Assembly (NCBI GenBank): GCA_947095585.1
Contig: OX352762.1
Location: 8,907,969 to 8,971,968 of the forward strand
Direction of reading: 5' to 3'
DNA from: Nephrocerus scutellatus
Lineage: Eukaryota > Arthropoda > Insecta > Diptera > Pipunculidae
DNA length: 64,000 bases
The notes under the pieces are model-generated. The model was not told where the DNA came from. It saw nothing but the letters and a program-made list of their open reading frames with translations, and did not search any database. Positions 21,910-33,600 of the stretch are shown here, in pieces (position 1 is the stretch's first letter; each line of letters opens with the position of its first letter). The translations under genes were made by a program, and so were the position numbers.

Positions 21910-24098
21910 TCACTGGGCTGCAGGAAGCCTTTCAACTGGAACAGAGACCGACTGGGATGCCTACAAAGAATCCCTTAAGAATCCCTTACAAAAAAGAATT
22001 GAGGAAAGCCAAGCGCGCATCCTGGAGACTCTTCTGCGGCAGAGTGGAAGAGTCTTCGGAAGCATCAAGGCTCAGGAAAATCCTCTCAACTAATCCAATA
22101 ATGCCTAGCTAGATTTGAAAAAAAGCTGATGGCTCGTGGACTACTTCTAGCGAAGTCTAAAGTCGCTAAATCTGCTTCTAGATACCCATTTCCCAGATAG
22201 CTCTCACACACTACCTACAACACTGATCTAAATAGATCAATTAGGTATAATACCATCTCTCGAGATATAATTGATAAGGACAAATTGCTTTGGGCACCAC
22301 ATAGCTTCAAACCATATAAATCTGCTGGACCAGACGGCATAATTCCAGCCGAACTGCAAAGGACTTCGGACATCATCCTTCCTTCGCTTGAGACAATCTT
22401 CAAAAGTTGTCTAGATCTGGTCTATATTCCAGTCATATGCGGAGAGTAGTGAAAGTGGTCTTCATTCCAAAAGCAGGGAAATGTTCCCACGTCAGTCCAA
22501 AAGACCTCAGACGTCAGACCCATTAGCCTTTCGTTATTCCTTTTAAAAACATTAGAAAGACTGATCGAAATCCACCTTCGTACTAGTATTGACAAAAGAT
22601 TTGTGTCCGTCGGTCAACACGCGTAGGTGGATGCAAGGGCAAATCTGTAGAAACAGCTCTGCAGACGCTAGTACGTTTACGTTCAATTGAAAACTCCCTT
22701 CACCACAAGGAATACTCAATGGTGGTTTTCCTGGACATAGAAGGCGCTTTCGACAACGTCAAAACATCTGCGATCAAGGATGCGCTGTCGAATTTTGGGG
22801 TGAAGGACTCACTGGGTCAATTGATTGATCTTCTACTCACAAGTAGGATCATAAATTGAAGACTTGGTTTGTCGTCTGCCAAAAGATTTGTCAGCAGAGG
22901 CACCCCGCAAGGGGGTGTCCTGTCCCCACTTCTTTAGAATCTGGTGGTGAATGAGCTGCTGGTTCATCTGAGGGGGAAGGGATGCGGAGTGATCGCCTAT
23001 ACGGACGACGTTGCCATAGCCGTCTCAGGAAACCTTGAAAGAACTTCTGTAGAATGCTCTAAATAAGCTAATAAGCTGTGCAGATCATTGTGGTCTAGGG
23101 GTAAAACCCCAAAAAAACCGAACTTGTCCTCTTTACGAGGAAGTACAAAATCCCATTCGTCAATACTCCGTCCATCAATGGCACAAGCTTGACTTTCTCC
23201 GATAAGGCCAAATATCTTGGTCTTATTCTGGATAGGAAGCTGAGTTAGAAACCCAACATACAAAAAAGAGTCCGTAAAGCCACAGTGGAACTCTGCTCAA
23301 GCAAAAAAGCCATAGGAAGTAAATGGGGTCTTCAAGCGCATATCACTCATTGGCTGTCAAACCAAGCAGAGTCCAAAGATCAGCTTGTCTTTGCTTGAGC
23401 GGAGCGCTTCGTACAACTCCCTCATGTTCGACATCTTCGGCAGACTGGCTGCAAGCGCGGCTACTCGCCTCAGAGCAATCTCTCAGTGGACCGTGAATAA
23501 TTTCGGCCACTCTTCTATCCTGAATTCAATCAAGACTCCACTTGTCAACTTAGACTACACCATTCCGCAGCTCCACTTCAACAAAAACTTCCAGGTTACC
23601 ATCCCCTCCAGGTCTTCTTGGGAGGAAGGTATCTATATGGAAATGAAGGAATTCACTTCTACACAGACGGGTCGAAAACTGATGAAGGGGTTGGCGGAGG
23701 TGTTTTTTCAAAAAAAAAAAAAAAAAAAAAAAATCTAAGTCTCTCTTTCCGTCTTCCTGATCACTGTAGTGTTTTCCAAGCGGAAATCATGACGCTGTCT
23801 TATAGGCATGCATGCAGAAAGGCAAGGAGTCCTTTCCAACGATTTCTGCAGAAGCTGCATGGATGAGGAGGAGGAGGAAACCACTCTCCATCTACTCGAA
23901 TAGGCGGAAGCTCCATCTGGGAGCGTTCTTTTTCAACGATCTCAACGATCCAACCCAAATTGACATTAATAGTCTGTTGCGCTTCATTCGAAGCTCCAAG
24001 TGGTTCAACGATTTTCTAGATCCTTGTGGTATCACAACGGACCTTCTTGGTCTAAGTGCGTCGGTTTTGACTGACGGCCACTTCAACCTTACCTAACC
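21910..24098 (+). pseudogene. R1/LOA/I-type LINE with RNase H (copy A3)
   Basis: The longest copy of this family here. It covers the pre-RT linker (ELRKAKRASWRLFCGRVE, 22000), RT entry (KPYKSAGPDGIIPAELQ, 22320), RPISL, motif A LDIEGAFDNVKT (22735), SRGTPQGGVLSP with one frameshift (22900), and the catalytic YADD changed to YTDD (IAYTDDVAIAV, 23000). The thumb follows. Two internal deletions remove the YGVAVWW segment (near 23360) and most of RNase H (near 23790). A 24-base A run at 23710-23733 and many stops mark it as dead. The tail is 'caaccttacctaacc'. The 11-bp target-site duplication fixes both ends. Position 22554 inside it is the left limit of the 22.7-kb duplication. Confidence 0.88.
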
Positions 24099-24109
24099 TA
24101 GCGTGGTAC

Positions 24110-24312
24110 GTATATTTGGACAATACGTGAGCTAGAACAATGTGGTGTCCCAGTACGGTACATGAGCTTAGCGACATGTGATCTTGTCTGTACGTGAGCT
24201 TGGCGATACGAGAGCTTGGGTGATGCGTGAGCGATGGCTGTACGCGAGGTTAGGCAATCTGTGAGCTTGGACAGTGCGTGAGCTTAGACGATGCATAAGC
24301 CTAGACAATGTG
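24110..24312. repeat. Minisatellite, gcgtgagctt-type units
   Basis: Irregular units of about 17-22 bp ending in 'gtgagctt(a/g)gacaat'. The sequence left of LINE A3 ('atacgtgagtagcgtgg') has the same character, so the LINE appears to have inserted into this array. Confidence 0.7.
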
Positions 24313-24653
24313 CTGACTAAATTACTTTATTGTGTGCGTCTTAGAAGCCGACGGTGAAATCTCCGCCTGCACTTTAGTTCGTTTACTGCTTTCAGCTTCC
24401 ACTGCCTCCTTTTGGCTCTTTGCCTTTTTGGCCCTAAATCCCTAACAGGGACTGTTATATTTATGGGCCCCTAGCCTAGTTGATCCTCGGCTCGGGTGGC
24501 ATGACACCTTAATCCGGTCCATTTGCTGACATTGTCGTGAACCACCCGCACCTATATTACTTAAAGTCACAACTTCTGGCCTCAGAGGTGAGCCCAGAAG
24601 CAACACGCTCCAGTCGTAGCCAACGGTGAACCCGGAGGCGACAGCATTTGCGA
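24313..24653. other. Unrecognised sequence before LINE C4
   Basis: No recognisable domain. It could be diverged 5' sequence of the following LINE fragment. Confidence 0.35.
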
Positions 24654-25012
24654 AGCAGAGACTTGGGTGTTTAGCAAAAAGCACTTTGACTCCTTAGCCG
24701 CACTCGAGAGGGAAGTATTTCAAAGAAATTTTTGTTCTGTAAGTAAAGAAAGACGATTCCAGAGAACTACGTAACGCTCGTAGTTCTGTCGCGACCTCGA
24801 CATCGTGAAGAGAATATTGCCCCGGTGGGCAGGACACTTCAATCATTCGCCCGAGCGTAGAGGATACTAGTCGTTTTTGGTTTGATTTATGCAACACCAC
24901 CATGCAGAAGGCCAAGCTTATGCTGAAAGGAGCTTAGGGATGCCAAACAGACTTCGAAATTAGGACCGATGGAGAGATTTTTCGGGCACCTGCTGTAGAG
25001 TCCGGTTTTAGA
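24654..25012 (+). pseudogene. LINE family C 3' fragment (copy C4)
   Basis: Matches 29140-29525 of the fuller copy at lower identity ('gagacttgggtgtttagcaaaa', split here as gagacttgggtg and tttagcaaaa; 'ccggtgggcaggacac'; 'agggatgccaaac'). Heavily mutated. Confidence 0.7.
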
Positions 25013-26549
25013 GTGATGTAAGAAAAAGGATATGCATTGTATACTGTGTATTGGCCTGTTGTGCCATTCCCTCTTAAATGTAAATCCTAGAGTACCTTGA
25101 GTTTTTATGGAATTAAAAAAATGTCAACAAAGCCAGTACTAATACTCCTACAACGAACCACACTGTGCAGCAACTTTTGACCTTTCACTCTCGCTATCGT
25201 TGACATTGCAGGCACTTAATTAAAAAATTTGTATGGCATGATTATGAACGAATAAATTTTAATGAAAGGACAAAGTTGACTTAAAGCACACAACACAACA
25301 CAACACAACACATCGTAAACACCGACAAAATATGCATGTGTTTGTTAGCAGGAAATGTACATACTCTGTAGGACACTCTATGGAAATTGTCCGCCAGTAG
25401 TTTGTTCGCCATTGGAGCCTTATTTTGGCATAATGCACAGAATGCAATTTAACGTTTCGATGAATATTTGTTGTTGCGTAGCAGAATCATTACAATCGTT
25501 GTAATTAATTACATCCGAATTCAAATTGAATGCATCGCATGCACATGTGATGGACGAAGCACAATAGAGGATGGACGATGGACAAGATGGATGACCCTCG
25601 CTTGGGTCAATTAGACCAGAATTTTGTAAATCAAGAATCTACCCTCGTATGTATACAAAACGAATGTATCGCAAACGATTGGGAAAAGCTATTCAATTCA
25701 AATGAATAGAGATTTCGATTAAAGCCAATTATTTCTGTGGAGCAAACATCGCACGTTAATTCGATGCATTCCAAAACTGAAACAATGCCCTGCACTGTAA
25801 ATATGTAGTACATTTTGGTCAAGAATAAAATGACAAAGGATGACTTTGCAATATTGTAGTGAAGAGCTTTCGAATTTTGTGTTGTGTTGCCATTAAATTA
25901 ACAATTATTTATATAATGTTGGAACACCAGAAGAACGAAGAAAACAGGAAATCTTACTGAACACTGAACACTGAACACGTACTGACTGCAGCAATATATA
26001 CATCTCGTAATCCCATTCCCATTCCGAACTTGTGTTTCGTCCTGTAGACACAGATGGTTGTTATGGAATGTAGCAATTTTTTACTTCAGAAATGCCCAAT
26101 TTGATATTTGTCTTAGCAAAATGCATGATATTTCATACATCGGTTTAATATTTCAACCGATTTTTTTGATAACACGCCACTTAGACACTCACTCTCTAAG
26201 TTGGTTATTTTTCGGGTAAGTTGAGTGACATAACTCATCGCACAAATAAGATGGGAAGAGAATTTATTTCTACCACGAACTCTTCGACCAATTGAATCAT
26301 CCTTTACCCTATTTCGAATTTTTGAAAGAATATTTCCGGCAGCCGGAAACGCAGCCGTTCCCACTCTACACTTGCCGGTAAAATTGGACCTTTATGTCTG
26401 GTGTCTTCAACAAATTTTAACTGTTTTGTCATGAGCTGCTGTATAGTTCCCTTAAGTTGCCGTTTTTCCGGAGTCCAAAGTTTAACAGTGGCGGTCAGTC
26501 ATCAGCAGAGTAGGGCGAATAACACAGAATGCTTCAGAAATGCATGTGG
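25013..26549. other. Intergenic sequence, largely unrecognised
   Basis: Contains an (ACAAC)n microsatellite at about 25287-25313 and a 'gaacact' triplet repeat near 25965. A minus-strand frame at 26113-26364 (with neighbouring RHKGPILPASVEWE in another frame, near 26400) looks like decayed coding sequence. I do not recognise the family. Confidence 0.4.
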
Positions 26550-29525
26550 CCGCAACTATCTCTGACTGGTGAAAGTGCGATCAAACCTCCACGTGGTGGC
26601 CGCTGGTAATTTTCCTCCAGTACAGGAAAAGCGAAATGATCGGGCTAGTCCCTTCAAAGTAAGGTTGGCGCGAGGCCAATAACCTCGCCCGAAAAAAAAC
26701 CATATTACGGAACCCCAAATGAGCCTCGGATACGCTGATGAACGACGACGACTGACCACGGCAACGAAAACGGCTAAACGGTTTATGAATTTTCTCATGG
26801 AACGTACGCTCACTGTATAGAGCTCGAGCTGCACAGCGGCTGGACGATACCCTGTCCAATTCAGGAGATGTGGTGAATGGTGTCATACAAAAATCAGAAT
26901 ATGACATATATTACAGCGGTCATGTAAGACATCATGTGCTCGGGGTGGGGTTTCTAGTCAGAAAAAGAATGAAACCCACCGTTATCTGCCTTTAAGCAAT
27001 AAATGAACGGCAATGCACCCTTCGCGTTTGGAGCAGATTTAAAAACATAAGCCTCATAAACGTTCACGCACCTACAGAGGAGTTCCCAGATGATGAAAAA
27101 GAATCAGTCGAACGGGAACTCAACGCCTGTCCTCAGAATGACGTAAAAATCATTATGGGGGATATGAATGCCAAATAGGTAGGGAGCCAGTATTTAGGTA
27201 GTACACTGACACCCGCAGCTTATACGAAAATACTAATGACAATGGACACCGAGTCATAGAGATGGCAGCAAGCAATAGTTTGGTCGTTGCGAGTACAAGG
27301 ATTGCGCGTAAAAATTTCCACAAAGCCACCTGGGTATCTCCTGGTGGAGGCACTCGCAACCAAATAGACCACGTGTTGATAGACCGCTGCCACAATCCGA
27401 ACCTGATGACGGTACGAACATTTCAAGGGGCCAACGTCGACTCGGACCACTATCTTGTTGGTATGGTGCTCCGAGCGCGGATTGCATCATAACGGAAGAC
27501 TGCATCCGCGAACCAGATTCGAGTCAAGACGGCTGCCCTTCGCAACGAAGAGACCAGAAACAACTACGGTCAAGCGCCCTATATGCAGGGAGAGTAAGTC
27601 CTGAGGCTGAAATGTCAGGCGTAGAAGAGAAATGAATACGCCTGAAGAATACTGTCATTAGTACTGCTGACACCATCTTAGGCGGTAGTCGTAGAGATCG
27701 GAACGACTGGTTCGATGACGAATGTAAGCTAGCGACTGAACGTAAGAATGTTGCGTACCGAGGAATGCAACAATCTCATAGAACGCGGGCACGCTAAGAT
27801 GAATATAAAGAGCTCAGAATATATGAAAAAACAGTCCATCGGCTAAAGAAAGAAGCCTGGGAGAAAAATCTCGCCCGTGAACAAGAAAAGTACAGAGAGC
27901 GAGGACCGCACCAGGCGCGGAAGTTCCACCAAAGAGTCCGCGGTATGACGCAATATACACCGTGCTGCACACACTGCAAAGAGAAAGATCTCAAAGGCAT
28001 ATTAGAGCGATGGGAAGAGCACTTTCATGAGTTGCTTAATGGTCAGTTAACTGAGGAATTAGAGGCTCCACCAATGACCGAAGACCACACTATGCTGCCG
28101 CCACAAAGCATAGACGAAGTTAGCAGAGTGATAAATCGGCTCAAAAATAATAAGGCCCCGGCCGGGATCTGATGATATCTCTAATTAAATCAGGAGGCCT
28201 ATAATACACCAAGCAATTCATGAAATAATAATGCAAGTATGGGAGGAAGAAGCGATGCTAGAAGACGGGCGAAGAGGCATCCTGTACCCCATACATAAGA
28301 AGGGAGATATCAGAAAATGCAGCAATTATCGTGGTACAACGTTGTTGATTACCGCTTATAAGATTTTCTCCTCTATCCTTCAAGACAGGATAGCCCCATA
28401 CGCTAAAGTCATCATAAGTCCATACCAGTGTGGGTTCACTCCATGCAAATCAACAACTGATCAGATTTACACCCTTAGGCAGGTGATGAAAAAATGTCTA
28501 GAGTTTCAAAACTCACTACACCATCTTTTTTTAGACTTTAAAGCCGCCTATGATAGCATAGCCAGAGTAGAACTTTATAAAGCCATGAGAGCATTCGGCA
28601 TCCCAAATAAACTGACACGACTATGTAGGTGACCATGACCAATGTTATAAGCCAAGTAAAAATATCAAGATCACTATCAAGCCCATTCAACATCCATAAC
28701 AGGCCCCGACAAGGGGATGGACTGGCCTGCGTCCTCTTCAACCTGGCGTTGCAGAAAGTGATCCGAGACTCTGACGTAACGGCGAGAGGAACAATCCTCT
28801 ATAAGTCCATTCAGATACTGGCTTAGGCAGACGACATCGTTGGTACAAACCAAAGAGCTGTACAGGAAGTTTTCATCCAGATCAAGCAGGTGGCACGAAA
28901 TCTGGTTCCGCAATTAAAATAGTAGAGCGTGAATTTGGTGCAATCCTTTTACTATCTCGGGTCAACTGTAGCAGCCGATAACAGCATGGAACCAGAAATA
29001 CGCGCACGGTTGCTTAAAGCCAACAAAGCCTTCTTATAGTCTGTCGACTCTTCAAATCCAGGAACTTAACCATAACATCCAAGCTGCTGGTATATAAAAC
29101 AATATAATATATAATAGACAACCAGTACTTACATATGGATCCGAGATTTGGGTGCTTAGCAAAATGCATTCTGACCTGTTAGCCGCGTTCGAGAGTCTTA
29201 CGGAGAATTGTTGGCCCCGTATGTGAGAAAGGACGATTCCGGAGACGTGAGACGTGAGACGGCGACATCGTGAAGAGAATTAAGCTCGAAAGGCTCCGGT
29301 GGGCAGGACACCTAGCTCGCATGAGCGAAGATTACTGCCTGCTCGGAAAGTCCTTTGCCGTAGGATTTATGGAACACGACATCGAGACCGGCCAAGCCTA
29401 CGCTGGAAGGATGACGTAGACCAGGACGCCCAGAGTTTAGGGATGCCAAACTGGATGACATCGGCTCGAAATCGGGACCGGTGGAGAGACTTTTTGCGGG
29501 AGGCCAGGTTGTAGAGCCAAATATG
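26550..29525 (+). pseudogene. APE-endonuclease LINE, near full length (family C, copy C1)
   Basis: Carries both enzymatic regions of a non-LTR retrotransposon. The AP-like endonuclease is at about 26790-27490: WNVRSLYRA, INVHAPTEE, GDMNAK, NQIDHVLID and SDHYLV, in the canonical order with the catalytic D..N and SDH residues. The reverse transcriptase is at about 27990-28850: NNKAPAG, IHKKGD..KCSNYRGTTLL, YQCGF..CKSTTDQIYTLRQ, LDFKAAYDSIARVELYKAM (motif A), RQGDGLACVLFNLAL (motif B) and ADDIVG, preceded by a stop where Tyr would be (motif C). The 3' end is the LRWSGHLARMSE-type and WRDFLREARL region and a 'gatgatga' end. Many stops and frameshifts make it inactive. I leave its clade open. Confidence 0.88.
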
Positions 29526-30457
29526 ATGATGAAAGCATCATAGCTCTCAAACGGATGCTGATGCAATATAACCATTTAGATCTTAAATTAGCCTATACAA
29601 TAACCAGTCAAATAAGACTAAGGTGGTTGCTCTCCGATAATTGTTTTGGAAGTTACAGTTTGATATTTGTGTATTTTTTTTTTCTGAACAACATTTTTTA
29701 AACACCCTGCATCTCAAAGGATATCAAAAATTGAACTCCCACCCCACCCACCGACCATACGATTTTTTCTCAGAATGAACCAAGGAATCACCCCTTAACG
29801 GATTAGCATCCCAAACCCGAGCAACCTGTATAGTAGCTGTCCTTCAATTTTGCACACGAACACGAGCCCGCCATATTTTGGATCGGGACCGCTGTGCCAA
29901 TGGGCCCCATACCCATTTTTTCATGTTTTTTACAAAACCTTTCTTTATTTGAATCCAATAACATCGAGCAGGTTGTTATAAGAATGTAAAAATTATTTAT
30001 CGTGAGGTTACTTTTCGTTTACTGCTTGGAGAACTAGGCCATGACGTTCTTCATCCATGTTAGCCTGTATATTTGAAAAACAATAGAAATTTGTTAACAA
30101 TAAATGGGAAAAGATTTTTACAGTTACCTCTAACAAAACGTTGTTTTTTCGAAGTTCTTCTCTCTCGTACAATTATGGTGAAGTGATTAGGAACAGGAAC
30201 AGAGCAATTGGGGATAGTTGTTCAGATAGCTGAAGTCCAGTCATTGAAAGTCTCGCGTTAAATTAACTCATAGCGACAATTAATCATCAAGCTTTTGTGT
30301 TGTATGTTCTGCCAATCTAATTTTTATAATGTGAATGTGTTAGTCCGAGTCTTTGGAACAAATACTTGTCACATCTTGAAGATTTCCGTGGCGAATATGA
30401 CTATTATGTGAAGTTAATTAATATAAAGGAAATACATACGCTTTAGAGCTAACAATA
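29526..30457. other. Intergenic sequence 3' of Rad50
   Basis: Includes at about 29720-29835 a second copy of the dispersed repeat at 15885-16012. The rest is unrecognised AT-rich DNA. Confidence 0.4.
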
Positions 30458-30463
30458 TTTATT
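30458..30463 (-). terminator. Poly(A) signal of Rad50
   Basis: AATAAA on the minus strand, about 150 bp after the Rad50 stop codon (tta at 30614-30616). Confidence 0.55.
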
Positions 30464-30613
30464 TTCAAACAGAAACAAGGGTTTTTTTTAACAAACAAAA
30501 AAGTACCCAAAAACAATTAAATGTTTTTCAAAGGATAAGTGTTTTTGTAAATGGAATGATAACAATTACTGCCTATAACAATACTGACATCTGACTTCTG
30601 ACCTCTGACTTCT

Positions 30614-33600
30614 TTAAGCCACCTTAACCTTGCGAATTACAGACTTGCCATCGTCATTGCGGAACACCCGATGATAGCTGTTGATCTTGCCCAGCGTCGA
30701 AATGAAATCCTCGTCGTGAGTGATAATGATGAGCATAAAATTGGATTGTGTTTGCCGCTCATCGACGATGCGATTAAGTGCTTCGCAAAGGGACAATATA
30801 TTCACCCGATCCAAATTCGTTGTCGGCTCGTCAAGTGCCAGCACACCGCAATTACTGCTGAATGTCTCAGCGAGTGCCATACGTATAATCAGCGATGCCA
30901 ACACCCGCTGGCCAGCACTGCACCGTCCTCGCATTTCAATTTCGGAATTATTCTTCGACTGAACGACGCGATAATTGTAGTTGCGTTTACGATCGGCCGA
31001 CGAATCCATCTTCATCTCATCCGTCTGAATCTGAATGTAATCTATGTCATTGCCACGGTAGATTTGCCGCCAATATTCTCTAATAAGTCGATTGATTTTC
31101 TCCATTTTCTCCGAATGGAATTTCATCAGCGACCATTCGAGTGCGACACGGTATTGCCCAAGGTCGGCAATCATACGCTTGGTGACCTCCACCTCATAGT
31201 GACTACGTCGGTAATTCTGAATGGAATCTTTGTATTTCGGTTGATCGATTTCCGTTTGGAGTTTGTTGATTTGGTTTTTAATTTCGCCCATTTGGCCAAG
31301 AAGTTCACCCTTCCTCACTGTGGCCGCATCGCGTTTTCTGATAAGATCATCCTTTTCCTTTGATACTTTACGAAAATCAAGTTCACCAAGAATTTTCGAC
31401 AATTGCTTATGTTCTTCTTCAAGATTGTCGGCTTTTTCTTGCAGAACTTTAAGTTCGCGATTATCTTTAAGATCGCGTTCAAGCGACTCCTGATTAAGGC
31501 ATTCAACTTTGACCGCTTCGAGGCAATCGGATGTTTTTGATATCTCAGCAGACTGTAAGAAGTAAAAAAAAAGGAAATTAAAAATCAAAAACAAATCCTT
31601 CGCGGCTAAATTGATATACAAATACAAGGTAAACCAAAATACATATTACGAGGGCTGTATGCGGATAACGTTTCTATTGCCGTCTTAGGTAGATTCCCCA
31701 AATACCTTAAAGGAACTCCAGCAAAATGCTCTCAACAAGCTTACTTGCTGGGCAGATCGTTGTGAGATCGTATGAGCTTTTCCTATTCACCAGAAAATAT
31801 AAAGTCCCACTTATTAACCCTACTTCTCTGATAGAGCCAAGTATTTGGGTCTTATTTTTGACAGAAAGCTGAGCTGGAAACCTAACACACAAGAAAGAGT
31901 TCGTAAAGCCACAGTGGCACTCTTTTCAAGCAAAAAAGTCATTGGTAGCAGATGGGGTCTTCAACCCATTGGCTATATACAGCGGTAGTAAGACCTACTC
32001 TTATATACGGTGTAACTGTATGGTGGACTGCCTTCAATAAGAAAAGAAACCTTGATAAATTAAGCAAAGTCCAAACATCAGCTTTTCTATGTAGGAGCGG
32101 AACATTCGTACAACCCCCTCCACCGCATTGGACCTTCTCATCGATCTTACACCACTCGACATTTACAGCAGGCAAATAGCAGCCAGTTCGCTATTCGCCT
32201 TAATGCTATCTCCCAGTAGACTAGCAATGAAGTCTGTCACTCCTCTATCCTGATTTTAGTCAGGACCCCAGACAACACAGACTACACAATTCCGCAACTC
32301 CATTTTAACAAAAACTTTTAGGTCACCTTCCCACAAGATCATTCTGGGACGAAGCCGCCCACCTGGAAGATGAACACATTCGGGTCAAAAACTGATGACG
32401 GAGTAGGCGGAGATGTTTTCTCAAAAAAGCTAAATCTTAGCCTCTCTTTCCGTCTTCCAAATCACTGTAGTGTTTTCCAGGCTGAAATATGGCGATCAGT
32501 GAAGCCTTGTCTTGGCTGAAGATATCCGCTAAGGATATACGTATATTCTCGGATAGCCAAGCTGCACTGAAATCCCTGGAATCAGTCTCCACAAATTCTA
32601 GCCCCTAACTGCCGATCATCTCTCGTGGAGATGGCGGAGCAGTTCAATATCCACCTGTGTTGGGTGCCGGGGCACAGAGATATTTCGGGTAACTGTATGG
32701 CTGACAAACTCGCAAGCAAAGCAAGGAACTACACTACCATTCTTACCTGAATATGGTTCCATAGGCATACCAATCTTGCTAAAGCGGGATGTTCATGTAA
32801 AAACTAACTGTGGGTGGTCAAACGGTACAACTTACAAAGCGACAGAGCAGATCTGGCCCAAACTGGATCCGAAACGCTCCAAGTGTTTGATCTCTCAAAA
32901 AAGATCGCACATCGGTGCTATTTTAGGTCTCATCACTGGACACTGTCTCATAGGCAGGCATGCAGCAAGACTTCGAGACTTGGAGTGTTCTCGAATGAAA
33001 TGTATGGAATAGGAATAGGAGACTATCGCCCATCTTCTCTGTATTTGTCCAGCACTCTTCCAAAAATGTAAACTCCATATGGGAGCTTTCTTCTACAACG
33101 ACACTAATGATCTTATCAACATTGAAATTGGTGGTCTTCTACGCTTCATACTAAGCTCTAACTGGTTCATCGAGTAGGTGAAAGGAATTTTTCCTGATCC
33201 GTGTGGTATCACAACGGACCATTACTGGTCTAAGTGTGTCGGTTTCACTGACAGCCACCTTAACCTAACCTATGATTAATAGCCTTGTAAGGGAAAAAAA
33301 CGAATTGTTTTTACGTGACGTGATTTTGAAGTCTTAAGTTTCCGATGCTTTGAGCAGAAACTTACGAATTCCACATATGCCCTCCTGCCATTTATATAAG
33401 CTGACAGGAACCTTTTGATGGAGTCGGGGAGAGTGGAACTTATTATGTTCTGCAGGAGGATGGAGTGGTCAACCGTGTCGAAAGCCTTGGACAAATCGAG
33501 TGCAACGACAGCTTTGCGCCAGTGCGGACGATGGTGATTTAAATCATTCGCAATGCGGGTCGTCAGCTCTATTAAGGTAGTTGTACGGTTCGATGTTTTG

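Noticed and set aside
30671..31363. 230-codon plus-strand frame (and its copy at 53386-54078) opposite Rad50 exon 12
   Set aside because: Lies exactly antisense to conserved Rad50 coding sequence and has no domain of its own.
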